Positions 1-6,501 of a DNA stretch of 14,212 bases are shown piece after piece. The translations under genes and the position numbers were made by a program. Origin of the DNA: CAVQBP01 sp964448105 (GTDB lineage: Bacteria > Bacteroidota > Ignavibacteria > Ignavibacteriales > Ignavibacteriaceae); NCBI GenBank assembly GCA_964448105.1, contig CAYUVK010000124.1, positions 1-14,212 of the forward strand. Direction: 5' to 3'. Every line of letters starts with the position of its first letter. The first letter of the stretch is position 1. The notes beneath the pieces were generated by a model. The model did not search any database. It saw nothing but the letters and a program-made list of their open reading frames with translations, and was not told where the DNA came from.

Positions 1-75
1 ACTAATTGTAGACAGAGCAGTTTGCTCGCTTATACGCATAATATAATGGTGAGGTTGACTTAAAAGTAAGATTGT

Positions 76-147
76 TGTCATTTCGAAGGAGTCTTCGACT
101 GAGAAATCTCATCAAAAAGGAGATTTCTCCCTTCGGTCGAAATGACA
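76..147. repeat. Palindromic intergenic repeat (REP/MITE-like hairpin)
   Basis: Two nested inverted repeats are visible. The outer arms TGTCATTTCGA (76-86) and TCGAAATGACA (137-147) match over 11 bp. The inner arms GAGAAATCT (101-109) and AGATTTCTC (121-129) match over 9 bp and enclose an 11-nt loop. No T-run follows, so it does not look like a simple terminator. Hairpins of this 'TCATTTCGA...GAGAAATCT' type are, from memory, dispersed through many Bacteroidota-group genomes. It lies 37 bp upstream of ccmA and may sit in its leader. Confidence 0.8.
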
Positions 148-184
148 TTTTGAACTTTTTAGTCAGCCAATACAAACAAAATTC

Positions 185-817
185 ATGGGTAATTTTTCTG
201 TTCAAGCTAAAGGATTAAAAAAGACTTTCGGAAGAAGATTAATTTTTAATGATATAAATTTCGACTTATCATCCAATTCTATTTTCGGAATAACAGGGGT
301 AAACGGTTCCGGCAAATCTACCTTAATTAAAATAATTGCCGGTATAAACTCTCCAACTTCCGGAAAAATTATTTATAAGAATGATGAAAAAACAATCGAA
401 TCGGAGAAACTTCATAACTTTATCGGATTTGTTTCTCCATATTTGGTACTTTATGATGAATTTTCTGCATGGGAAAATTTAAATTATTTTGCAAACATAA
501 GAGATATTCAATTTAATAAAGAGAAAATAAACCATCTTCTCAATAAATTCCTTTTATATAATCGTAAAGATGATTTATTAAAAACTTATTCATCCGGAAT
601 GAAGCAGAGGATGAAATTTATTTTTGCATTAATGCATTCGCCAAAATTAATTTTATTGGATGAACCTACATCAAATCTTGATGACGAAGGGAAAGAATCG
701 GTATATCAGATTATTGAAAATGAAGGTAAAGAAAATATAATTATAGTTGCTTCAAACGAAAAATCGGATCTGCAATTTTGTAAAGAGAAATTAAAACTGG
801 AAGATTTTAAAAATTAA
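185..817 (+). CDS. ccmA: Heme exporter ATP-binding protein CcmA-like
   Basis: ABC-type ATPase of 210 aa, near the usual CcmA length. It would energise the CcmB/CcmC membrane complex that releases heme-loaded CcmE during cytochrome c maturation. Visible motifs: Walker A GVNGSGKST (38-46), signature YSSGMKQR (135-142), Walker B LILLDEP (155-161, catalytic Glu160) and D-loop SNLD (163-166). The Q-loop reads FVSPYLVLYDEF with no Gln, and the switch position reads ASNE (189-192) with Asn where most ABC ATPases have His. The assignment as CcmA rests on the ABC motifs plus ccmB-F downstream. The start at 185 has no clear Shine-Dalgarno; upstream in-frame sequence offers no better start. It is separated from ccmB by an inserted GxxExxY unit. 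Codon use looks like that of its neighbours. Confidence 0.88.
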   Translation: MGNFSVQAKGLKKTFGRRLIFNDINFDLSSNSIFGITGVNGSGKSTLIKIIAGINSPTSGKIIYKNDEKTIESEKLHNFIGFVSPYLVLYDEFSAWENLNYFANIRDIQFNKEKINHLLNKFLLYNRKDDLLKTYSSGMKQRMKFIFALMHSPKLILLDEPTSNLDDEGKESVYQIIENEGKENIIIVASNEKSDLQFCKEKLKLEDFKN

Positions 818-830
818 ACAGCAACTTTTT

Positions 831-919
831 TTACCGCAGAGTTAACAGAGAAGCCGCAGAGTTTGTAGAGAAAAATTTCTCTGTTATCTCTGTGCCTTCT
901 CCGGGTTCTCTGTGGTTAA
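831..919. repeat. 'accgcagag...ctctgtggtt' repeat, left copy
   Basis: An imperfect palindrome begins TTACCGCAGAG and ends TCTCTGTGGTTAA. A second copy at 1491-1565 shares the opening TTACCGCAGAGT.AACAGAGAA, the central GTTATCTCTGTG and the closing TTCTCTGTGGTTAA. The two copies bracket the GxxExxY gene, so repeat and gene look like one inserted unit in the ccm operon. The element ends about 20 bp before the GxxExxY start codon. Confidence 0.8.
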
Positions 920-940
920 TTTTTAATTGAGGGGGATAAA

Positions 941-1326
941 ATGGAAATAAATCAAATTACAGCAATTATTATTAAAAATGCTATTAAAGTTCATAAAGCA
1001 TTAGGTCCTGGGTTATTAGAAAGTGCATACAAAGAATGTTTAGCATATGAACTTCTGAATGATGGAATGTTTGTCGAAAAAGAAAAAGCATTGCCCTTAA
1101 TTTATGAAAATGTACATTTGGAATGTGGATATAGAATTGATTTATTAGTTGAACGAAAGGTTGTAATAGAAACAAAATCGGTAGAGCTTTAGCAGATATA
1201 TATACTGCACAAATTTTAACTTATTTGAAACTATCGAATTGTAAAATCGGATTACTAATTAATTTTAATGTTCCTATTTTAAAAGATGGAATTAGAAGGT
1301 GCATAAATAAATACTATATAGAATGA
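941..1326 (+). pseudogene. GxxExxY-family PD-(D/E)XK nuclease-like protein, frameshifted
   Basis: The first 83 codons (941-1192) contain the name-giving motif GPGLLESAY (residues 22-30; G24, E27, Y30) and a PD-(D/E)XK-like core: Asp67 in GYRIDLL and E77-T-K79 in VVIETKS. Translation stops at TAG 1190-1192. The reading frame starting at 1189 continues LADIYTAQILTYLKL and ends KYYIE at TGA 1324-1326, which is the normal family C-terminus. Restoring one base near 1186-1187 (for example GCT-TTA) joins the halves into about 128 aa, the usual family length. A strong Shine-Dalgarno GAGGGGG (929-935) precedes the ATG. It may be a true pseudogene or a sequencing/assembly error, since an assembly gap lies 22 bp downstream. 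The biological role of this family is not established; a nuclease-type fold is inferred from the motif. Confidence 0.85.
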
Positions 1327-1502
1327 ATTTTTTATTTACCGCAGAGTNNNNNNNNNNNNNNNNNNNNNNNNNNNNNNNNNNNNNNNNNNNNNNNNNNNNN
1401 NNNNNNNNNNNNNNNNNNNNNNNNNNNNNNNNNNNNNNNNNNNNNNNTAGAAGGTGCATAAATAAATACTATATAGAATGAATTTTTTATTTACCGCAGA
1501 GT
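1293..1502. other. Assembly gap (100 N at 1348-1447) with 55-bp duplicated edges
   Basis: Positions 1293-1347 and 1448-1502 are identical over exactly 55 bp, one on each side of 100 Ns. This is what two contigs look like when they overlap by one k-mer and are scaffolded with a default gap. The simplest reading is that the contigs join directly and 155 bp of this window do not exist, leaving ccmB about 100 bp after the GxxExxY stop. A real tandem duplication of the segment is the alternative. Confidence 0.85.
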
Positions 1503-1565
1503 AAACAGAGAAAAAGGAAATCACTCAGTTATCTCTGTGTTTCCTCTGCGTTCTCTGTGGTTAAA
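1491..1565. repeat. 'accgcagag...ctctgtggtt' repeat, right copy
   Basis: It opens TTACCGCAGAGTAAACAGAG and closes TTCTCTGTGGTTAA, matching the copy at 831-919 in both ends and in the central GTTATCTCTGTG. The middle differs between copies. The left gap edge also breaks within the first bases of this repeat (1335-1347), which fits a multi-copy sequence confusing the assembler. It ends 17 bp before ccmB and so replaces the native ccmA-ccmB junction. Confidence 0.8.
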
Positions 1566-1582
1566 TTTTCTTAGGAATTAAG

Positions 1583-2248
1583 ATGAAATTTAAATCGTAC
1601 GCTTTATTTCAAAAAGATTTTAATTCGGAATTGCGGACACGTTATGCAGTTAACTCACTTGCAATGTTCATTTTAGTTGCATTAAGTGTCATATTATTTT
1701 CAATTGGTAACGAAAGAATAACTCCTGCATTAACAGGCGGATTATTTTGGGTTGTAATATTTTTTACGGCAATGTCAGGTCTTGCCCGTGCGTTTGTATC
1801 CGAAGAAGAAAGAGGAACATCTTTAACTCTTCAACTTATTGCCTCACCGTCTACTATTTTTTCAGGCAAGCTCCTATTTAATTTAATTTTAGTCTTTGCA
1901 ATGAATATAATTATTACACTTTTATATTCAGCACTTTTTGAAGAATTTGTAATAAGAAATTTAATTTTATTTATACTTACATTCATTCTCGGAAATATTG
2001 GAATAGCTGTATCTTCGACGATTATAGCAGCCATTATAGCCAAAGCAGGTTCTAAAGGAACTTTATACCCGGTACTTTCTTTTCCCATATTACTTCCTTT
2101 AATAATTACCTCCGTAAGATTAACTTTATTTTCTATTGAAGGGAACACATTTGATTCGTCCAAAGTTGAATTGCTGATAATTGCATGTTATGATATTATT
2201 ATGATTTCTGCTTCTTATATGTTATTTGATTTTATCTGGAAAGATTAA
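1583..2248 (+). CDS. ccmB: Heme exporter membrane protein CcmB
   Basis: Integral membrane partner of CcmA, 221 aa, the family's normal size. The N-terminus LFQKDFNSELRTRYAVNSL matches the CcmB pattern of a short cytoplasmic 'KD...E.R.R' helix before the first membrane segment. About six hydrophobic segments follow (roughly 25-43, 51-70, 96-117, 124-150, 160-180, 197-217), and the first loop carries FVSEEERGTSLTLQLIASP, the conserved cytoplasmic loop of the family. A weak Shine-Dalgarno AGGA (1573-1576) precedes the ATG. It is cut off from ccmA by the GxxExxY insertion and from ccmC by a 175-bp intergenic stretch, so it could now be expressed separately from either. Confidence 0.88.
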   Translation: MKFKSYALFQKDFNSELRTRYAVNSLAMFILVALSVILFSIGNERITPALTGGLFWVVIFFTAMSGLARAFVSEEERGTSLTLQLIASPSTIFSGKLLFNLILVFAMNIIITLLYSALFEEFVIRNLILFILTFILGNIGIAVSSTIIAAIIAKAGSKGTLYPVLSFPILLPLIITSVRLTLFSIEGNTFDSSKVELLIIACYDIIMISASYMLFDFIWKD

Positions 2249-2317
2249 CATTTATCCCTTTAATTTTATCTATTTTAAAAGTACTTTTTTGCTGAAATAA
2301 ATTTATATTTTTTTAGA

Positions 2318-2333
2318 TGGCATAGCTTTTGAA
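2318..2333 (+). promoter_or_regulatory. Candidate sigma-54 type promoter upstream of ccmC
   Basis: TGGCATAGCTTTTGAA resembles the sigma-54 consensus TGGCAC-N5-TTGCW. The -24 GG is present and spacing to the -12 element is correct, but -12 reads GA rather than GC. It lies in the 175-bp ccmB-ccmC intergenic region, about 90 bp before the ccmC start. A TATAAT-like sequence follows at about 2339-2344, so a sigma-70 type promoter is an alternative. Confidence 0.35.
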
Positions 2334-2423
2334 TTATGTATAATAAATCAACACAATATCTAAAAAGAAATATTAAATTTGGATTAAATCAATCGTATTT
2401 AATTAAATGAAAAGAAATAACTT

Positions 2424-3128
2424 ATGGCGTGGAAAATATTTTTATTCTTACTCCTTGCATTTGTGTCAGTGGCTGGAATAGCTTTTCCCATAGTTGAGAA
2501 TCCTCATACGTGGTATCAATTCCCTCTAATTCCTGGGCTGGAGCAAAATGCTAAGATAATTTTCTTCCATGTTCCAACAGCATGGATAACTGTTATAGCG
2601 TTTTTAATGTCTACCATTTACAGTATAAAATATTTGAGAAAAAAGAATCTTGATGACGATGCAAAATCTTATGCTGCTGCACAATTAGGAATTATCTTTT
2701 GTGTACTTGCAACAGTAACTGGTGCTGTTTGGGCAAAATTTGCATGGGGAGCATTTTGGAGCTGGGATCCGAGACAAACAAGTATTTTTGCTCTTTTATT
2801 GATTTATGGTGCCTGGTTCGCACTTCGTTCATCAATTGAATCGGAAGAAAAAAGAGCTTCTCTATCTGCAGTTTATAATATTATAGCTTTTGTTACTGTC
2901 CCATTCTTTATCTTCGTTATGCCGAGAATAATGAGCGGATTGCATCCCGGATCTGCCAACGATACCAACTCCGGTCCTATTGTCGATTTTAAAATGAATG
3001 GGAATATGCTGTTAATATTCTTTCTTTCTTTGATAGGATTCACAATTCTATTCTTCTGGATGTGGAATATTGGCTATAAATCTTTAATTTATAAAGATAG
3101 AATTAACAAGAATTTAACTAGAGGGTAA
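2424..3128 (+). CDS. ccmC: Heme-handling membrane protein CcmC
   Basis: A 234-aa polytopic membrane protein of the heme handling protein superfamily. It carries the tryptophan-rich WWD segment WAKFAWGAFWSWDPRQTS (103-120), which presents heme on the periplasmic side. The two conserved axial-ligand histidines are His49 in FFHVP and His174 in GLHPG. CcmC loads heme onto CcmE. Six hydrophobic segments are visible (about 5-22, 50-68, 86-103, 121-136, 151-168, 195-214). The ATG at 2424 has only an A-rich leader and no strong Shine-Dalgarno. Together with ccmD, ccmE and ccmF it forms a tight co-directional group: the ccmD start is 2 bp after this stop. Confidence 0.92.
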   Translation: MAWKIFLFLLLAFVSVAGIAFPIVENPHTWYQFPLIPGLEQNAKIIFFHVPTAWITVIAFLMSTIYSIKYLRKKNLDDDAKSYAAAQLGIIFCVLATVTGAVWAKFAWGAFWSWDPRQTSIFALLLIYGAWFALRSSIESEEKRASLSAVYNIIAFVTVPFFIFVMPRIMSGLHPGSANDTNSGPIVDFKMNGNMLLIFFLSLIGFTILFFWMWNIGYKSLIYKDRINKNLTRG

Positions 3129-3130
3129 AC

Positions 3131-3289
3131 TTGAACGAACTATATAACTTTTTACAGCACAATGCAATCTACATTGTAATGGTTATTGTTCTTATTGTTT
3201 GGGCAGGAGTTTTTTTATATCTTTTCAATTTAGACAAAAGACTTAAACATATGGAAAAAGAAATAGAGGATACTAAACATGAAAAATAA
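3131..3289 (+). CDS. ccmD: Small membrane protein CcmD-like (TTG start)
   Basis: A 52-aa open frame lies between ccmC and ccmE. It reads NELYNFLQHNAIYIVMVIVL, continues through one hydrophobic helix (about residues 12-33), and ends with a charged tail rich in Lys and Glu. That is the CcmD pattern: one membrane helix with a basic cytoplasmic C-terminus, stabilising the CcmC-CcmE complex. The only start consistent with the whole protein is TTG at 3131, with Shine-Dalgarno GAGGG (3121-3125) 5 nt upstream. It begins 2 bp after the ccmC stop and overlaps the ccmE start by 11 bp, which argues for translational coupling. Confidence 0.82.
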   Translation: MNELYNFLQHNAIYIVMVIVLIVWAGVFLYLFNLDKRLKHMEKEIEDTKHEK

Positions 3290-3668
3290 ATATATCTTTG
3301 GCGGTGTGATAATCGTTGTTTTTCTTGGTTTGATGGGGTATTTATTAACTCAAAGCAACATTAAATATGAAGACAATTTTCAAAATGTAATGAGTATTGA
3401 TAAAACTGTTAAGGCAACCGGAAGCTGGGATAAAGCAAAAAATTATTCGATCGATAAACAAAACCGGACCTTCAGTTTTTATATGGTTGATCAGCATGGA
3501 AACGAAATGAAAGTTGTTTACGATGGAACAATCCCCAATAATTTTGAATCTGCACAAAGTGTAGTTGTAACCGGTCATTATGAAGACGGTTATTTTCATG
3601 CAAAAGAAATTTTAACAAAATGTCCTAGTAAATATCAGAATTCTCAGATTAAATCTTCTTCCCTGTAG
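3279..3668 (+). CDS. ccmE: Heme chaperone CcmE, Cys (CxxxY) variant
   Basis: A 129-aa periplasmic heme chaperone tethered by an N-terminal signal anchor (hydrophobic residues 6-23). The OB-fold core follows (about 35-112), with the family hallmarks TFSFYMVDQHGNEMKVVYDG and VVVTGHYEDGYFHAKEIL. At the heme-attachment site classical CcmE has HxxxY (His130 in E. coli). Here the sequence is TKCPSKY, giving Cys115 and Tyr119, a CxxxY motif. Such Cys-type CcmE proteins are known from archaea and some anaerobic bacteria, where heme attaches to the cysteine and CcmG and CcmH are absent. Neither is found in this window. The gene overlaps ccmD by 11 bp. Confidence 0.92.
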   Translation: MKNKYIFGGVIIVVFLGLMGYLLTQSNIKYEDNFQNVMSIDKTVKATGSWDKAKNYSIDKQNRTFSFYMVDQHGNEMKVVYDGTIPNNFESAQSVVVTGHYEDGYFHAKEILTKCPSKYQNSQIKSSSL

Positions 3669-3673
3669 TACAT

Positions 3674-3710
3674 TTCTTAATCTTAAATCAAAATCGAGTA
3701 AGATTAAGAA
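3674..3710 (+). repeat. 12-bp inverted repeat in the ccmE-ccmF gap
   Basis: TTCTTAATCTTA (3674-3685) and TAAGATTAAGAA (3699-3710) are perfect inverted repeats with a 13-nt loop, starting 5 bp after the ccmE stop. No T-run follows, so it is a poor intrinsic terminator. It could be an mRNA-stabilising or processing hairpin within the ccm transcript, or a protein-binding site 50 bp ahead of ccmF. Confidence 0.6.
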
Positions 3711-3760
3711 TATCAGTAAGGCTTAGAATTTATTAGTATTAACTAAAAATAGGATGTGTC

Positions 3761-6175
3761 ATGGTTGGAAGTATTGTTCTAACAATTGCTCTTGCATGCA
3801 GTGCATTAGCAATGGTTATGTATTTTCTCAGTTACAGGGGGTATGATAACACAATTAATTATGGTAGAATAGCTTATCACAGTATGGCAATGCTGGTTAT
3901 GGTTGCTGCGGCTTTATTGTGGTATGCAATTATTAATCATGATTACGGTTATAAATATGTTTATGATTATAGTTCGAACAGCCTCCCTTTTGGTTTCTTG
4001 ATTGCTTCTTTTTGGGGTGGGCAGGAAGGAAGCTTTATGTTATGGCTTCTTCTGAGTTCTATTGTCGGGCTAATTCTTCAGTCATACACATCAAAACGCG
4101 GAGACCTTGAAAAAAGAGTAATGCCGATTTTTACTCTGCATACTACTTTTCTTCTTATAATGGTATCACCTTTATTTAAAAATCCATTTGCCTACATCTG
4201 GTCTGAGCCTTTTTTTGTAGCTGCAAAGCATATTAATTCTGCATTTATTAATCAACCCTGGCTCCAAAGTTTTATTTTTAGTGATGGTAATTCGGGGCAG
4301 ACTTTCGTAAAAATAAGTCAGACTCTTTATTCAACTCTAGCATCAGCCGGAATTCATATGAATCAATTTATAATTGACGGAAAAGGTTTGAACCCGCAAT
4401 TAATGAATTTCTGGATGCAGATACATCCCCCGATTTTATTTACAGGATTTTCGATGGCAACTGTTCCATTTACATTTGCAATGGCTGCTATGTTGAAAAA
4501 TGATTATAGAGATTGGGTTAGGCAGTCTTTTCCATGGGTTTTAGCCGGTGCAGGAATTTTAGGATTAGGGATAATGCTCGGAGGTTACTGGGCTTATGAA
4601 ATGCTCGGATGGGGCGGCTATTGGGCCTGGGATCCTGTTGAAAATTCTAGCTTGATCCCCTGGCTGGTTGGTGTCGCTGCTATTCATACTCTTCTTGTTC
4701 AAAGAAAAACTCAATCTAAAGGTGGAATAGGAAAATATGCAAAGACGAATTTAATATTATGCATAATGGTATATATTCTTGTATTGTATTCTACATTCCT
4801 TACAAGAAGCGGTGTTTTAGGTGATGCATCAGTGCATTCATTTGTCGATCCTGGAATGCTAGTTTATCTCTTCCTGCTTATTTTTATCGGCACATTCTTT
4901 TTACTTGGATTTGGGACTTTACTTTATAGGTGGAAATATTTAAATGTTGAAGTTTCAAAAGACGAAGGATTACTTTCGAGAGATTTAGCATTATTTACCG
5001 CTTCAATAGTTTTATGCTCATCTGCACTTGTTGTTTTAGTTGGAACATCTTCTCCGATTTTCGGAAGCTCTGTTGACAAGTTCTTTTATAATGAGATGCA
5101 TGTTCCAATAGCAATAATTATTGGTTTATTAAATGGCTTAAGTCTTCTTTTAAAATGGAATCACACAAAAGGTGAAGACATTGTAAAGAAATCAATATTT
5201 TCTGTTTCTGCTGCTATTATAGTAACCGTGTTTATTGTTTTGTTTGGCGGTATAAGTGATATAATGATGATTATACTTTCTTTCTCAGCAGCTTTCGCTT
5301 TATTTGTTAATATCGAAATTGCTATTCAGATAATTAAAGGAAATATGAAAATGATTGGTGCTTATATTGCACATATTGGGATAGCACTATTTCTTTTGGG
5401 TGTAATTGGTTCGGCAGCATACAGTAAAGAAGTTAACATTGATTTGATTAAAAATGTACCTCAAGAAGCTTTTGGATATCAATTGACTTTTACAGGATAC
5501 CATCCGATTGAAAATAATAAGAAATATGCTTTTAGTATTGATATGAAGAAGGGAGACAAAAGTTATGAAATTTCCCCTGTAATGTATATTAGCGATTATA
5601 GCAATGGTTTAATGAGAGAACCGGCAATTCTTACACTTTGGCAGCCGACAATTCTTACTCCATTTACTAAAGATATTTATATCTCCCCGCTCGGGTATGA
5701 GGATCAAAATAGTGAAGATGCCGGACAAAGTGCTTCTCTGAAAATTGGAGATAAGATAAGGTTTAATGGGTCGGAAATTTTATACAAGGATTTTGTAAAA
5801 CCGGATATGAGTGTTATGATGAGCGGCGGGAATTTCCAGATGGGAACAAATTTAACTATAACAAAGGATGGTAAACCATACAATGTTGAACCCACTATAA
5901 AAAGGGATGAAAAAGGATTCTCATATATTCCGGTTACTGTTAAAGAAGCCGATATAAAAATTGAATTAAAAAAAATTGATCCTTCAACTCAAAAAGCAGA
6001 TTTTGTATTTTCAAAGCTGGAAAATAAAGATGTTAAAGCTCCTGCAAAAGAAGTATTAACAATAGAAGCCAGCGTTAAGCCCTTCATCAATTTTGTTTGG
6101 GGAGGGGTGGTGGTAATGGTATTCGGATTTTTTGTATCTGTTGCAAGAAGACTGAAAGAATCCCTGATTAAATAG
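3761..6175 (+). CDS. ccmF: Heme lyase CcmF (cytochrome c-type biogenesis)
   Basis: An 804-aa polytopic membrane protein that ligates heme from holo-CcmE to apocytochrome c. It has the WWD motif WGGYWAWDPVENSS (284-297), the IHPP signature (221-224), the early SFWGGQEGS segment common to CcmF/NrfE proteins, and YSTFLTRSGVLGDASVHSF. Residues about 554-770 form a large soluble, presumably periplasmic, domain, closed by a last membrane helix (775-797). It is longer than the E. coli protein (about 650 aa). Part of the excess is a roughly 65-residue stretch (142-206) between SPLFKNPF and GKGLNP, and part is the big C-terminal loop. The ATG follows a good Shine-Dalgarno AGGA (3751-3754). No ccmG or ccmH follows; the cluster ends at the tRNA locus. 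Confidence 0.92.
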   Translation: MVGSIVLTIALACSALAMVMYFLSYRGYDNTINYGRIAYHSMAMLVMVAAALLWYAIINHDYGYKYVYDYSSNSLPFGFLIASFWGGQEGSFMLWLLLSSIVGLILQSYTSKRGDLEKRVMPIFTLHTTFLLIMVSPLFKNPFAYIWSEPFFVAAKHINSAFINQPWLQSFIFSDGNSGQTFVKISQTLYSTLASAGIHMNQFIIDGKGLNPQLMNFWMQIHPPILFTGFSMATVPFTFAMAAMLKNDYRDWVRQSFPWVLAGAGILGLGIMLGGYWAYEMLGWGGYWAWDPVENSSLIPWLVGVAAIHTLLVQRKTQSKGGIGKYAKTNLILCIMVYILVLYSTFLTRSGVLGDASVHSFVDPGMLVYLFLLIFIGTFFLLGFGTLLYRWKYLNVEVSKDEGLLSRDLALFTASIVLCSSALVVLVGTSSPIFGSSVDKFFYNEMHVPIAIIIGLLNGLSLLLKWNHTKGEDIVKKSIFSVSAAIIVTVFIVLFGGISDIMMIILSFSAAFALFVNIEIAIQIIKGNMKMIGAYIAHIGIALFLLGVIGSAAYSKEVNIDLIKNVPQEAFGYQLTFTGYHPIENNKKYAFSIDMKKGDKSYEISPVMYISDYSNGLMREPAILTLWQPTILTPFTKDIYISPLGYEDQNSEDAGQSASLKIGDKIRFNGSEILYKDFVKPDMSVMMSGGNFQMGTNLTITKDGKPYNVEPTIKRDEKGFSYIPVTVKEADIKIELKKIDPSTQKADFVFSKLENKDVKAPAKEVLTIEASVKPFINFVWGGVVVMVFGFFVSVARRLKESLIK

Positions 6176-6225
6176 AGCAATAAAGAAGAATTGTAAATAA
6201 AACTCTTAATTGTTTGTTTCAAAGC

Positions 6226-6254
6226 TTGACAAAAAATCCGGTAGTCATTAAGTT
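6226..6254 (+). promoter_or_regulatory. Promoter of the tRNA-Asn locus (TTGACA-N17-TAAGTT)
   Basis: TTGACA (6226-6231) and TAAGTT (6249-6254) are spaced by 17 nt. The same pair with the same spacing occurs upstream of the ROK gene (12913-12941), which supports both. Transcription would start near 6262 and run through the tRNA remnant into the intact tRNA. Confidence 0.5.
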
Positions 6255-6317
6255 TATTATTCTCTTTTGAAAAATTCCTGGATATTAGGGGATTTCAAAG
6301 GAAAAGAAATTAAAGAT

Positions 6318-6381
6318 TCCGCGATAGCTCAATGGTGGATCCCGACAGAGTTGGGATGTTAACCGAATGGTTGCATCGGGA
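6318..6381 (+). pseudogene. tRNA-Asn remnant (5' side), interrupted by a palindrome
   Basis: The first 22 nt (6318-6339) are identical to nt 1-22 of the intact tRNA-Asn at 6401. The 5' strand of the anticodon stem is then replaced by an ATCCCGAC-AGA-GTTGGGAT palindrome (6339-6357). Homology resumes with GTTAACCGAA, one mismatch and GGTTGCA up to 6375, then is lost. The T-arm and acceptor 3' strand are missing, and the D-stem is broken (GCTC faces GATC), so it cannot fold as a tRNA. TCCCGA (6340-6345) and TCGGGA (6376-6381) also form an outer inverted repeat. Confidence 0.8.
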
Positions 6382-6400
6382 AATAAAAAAAACAGACAAT

Positions 6401-6472
6401 TCCGCGATAGCTCAATGGTGGAGCATTCGGCTGTTAACCGAAGGGTTGCAGGTTCGAGTCCTGCTCGCGGAG
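6401..6472 (+). tRNA. tRNA-Asn (anticodon GTT)
   Basis: A full cloverleaf can be folded by eye. The acceptor TCCGCGA pairs with TCGCGGA over 7 bp. The D-stem is GCTC/GAGC, and the anticodon stem is TTCGG/CCGAA around loop CTGTTAA, giving GTT at 6433-6435. The variable loop is GGGTT, and the T-stem GCAGG/CCTGC surrounds TTCGAGT. The discriminator is G6472. CCA is not encoded. Length is 72 nt. It is flanked by two damaged copies of itself and followed at once by an intrinsic terminator. Confidence 0.97.
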
Positions 6473-6476
6473 CGAA

Positions 6477-6501
6477 AAACCCTGAATAAAGTTCAGGGTT
6501 T
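6477..6501 (+). terminator. Intrinsic terminator after tRNA-Asn (cut by gap)
   Basis: AAACCCTGAA (6477-6486) and TTCAGGGTTT (6492-6501) form a 10-bp stem with loop TAAAG, starting 5 nt after the tRNA. The T-tract is lost in the gap but is present in the second copy at 6884-6918. Confidence 0.85.

Noticed and set aside
15..27. Small GAGCA/TGCTC hairpin at the left edge
   Set aside because: Only 5 bp with no T-tract; could be the end of a terminator of an upstream gene, but the context is outside the window.
2..205. A 67-codon frame on the - strand at the left edge
   Set aside because: It reads through the palindromic repeat at 76-147 and overlaps the ccmA start; no family resemblance.
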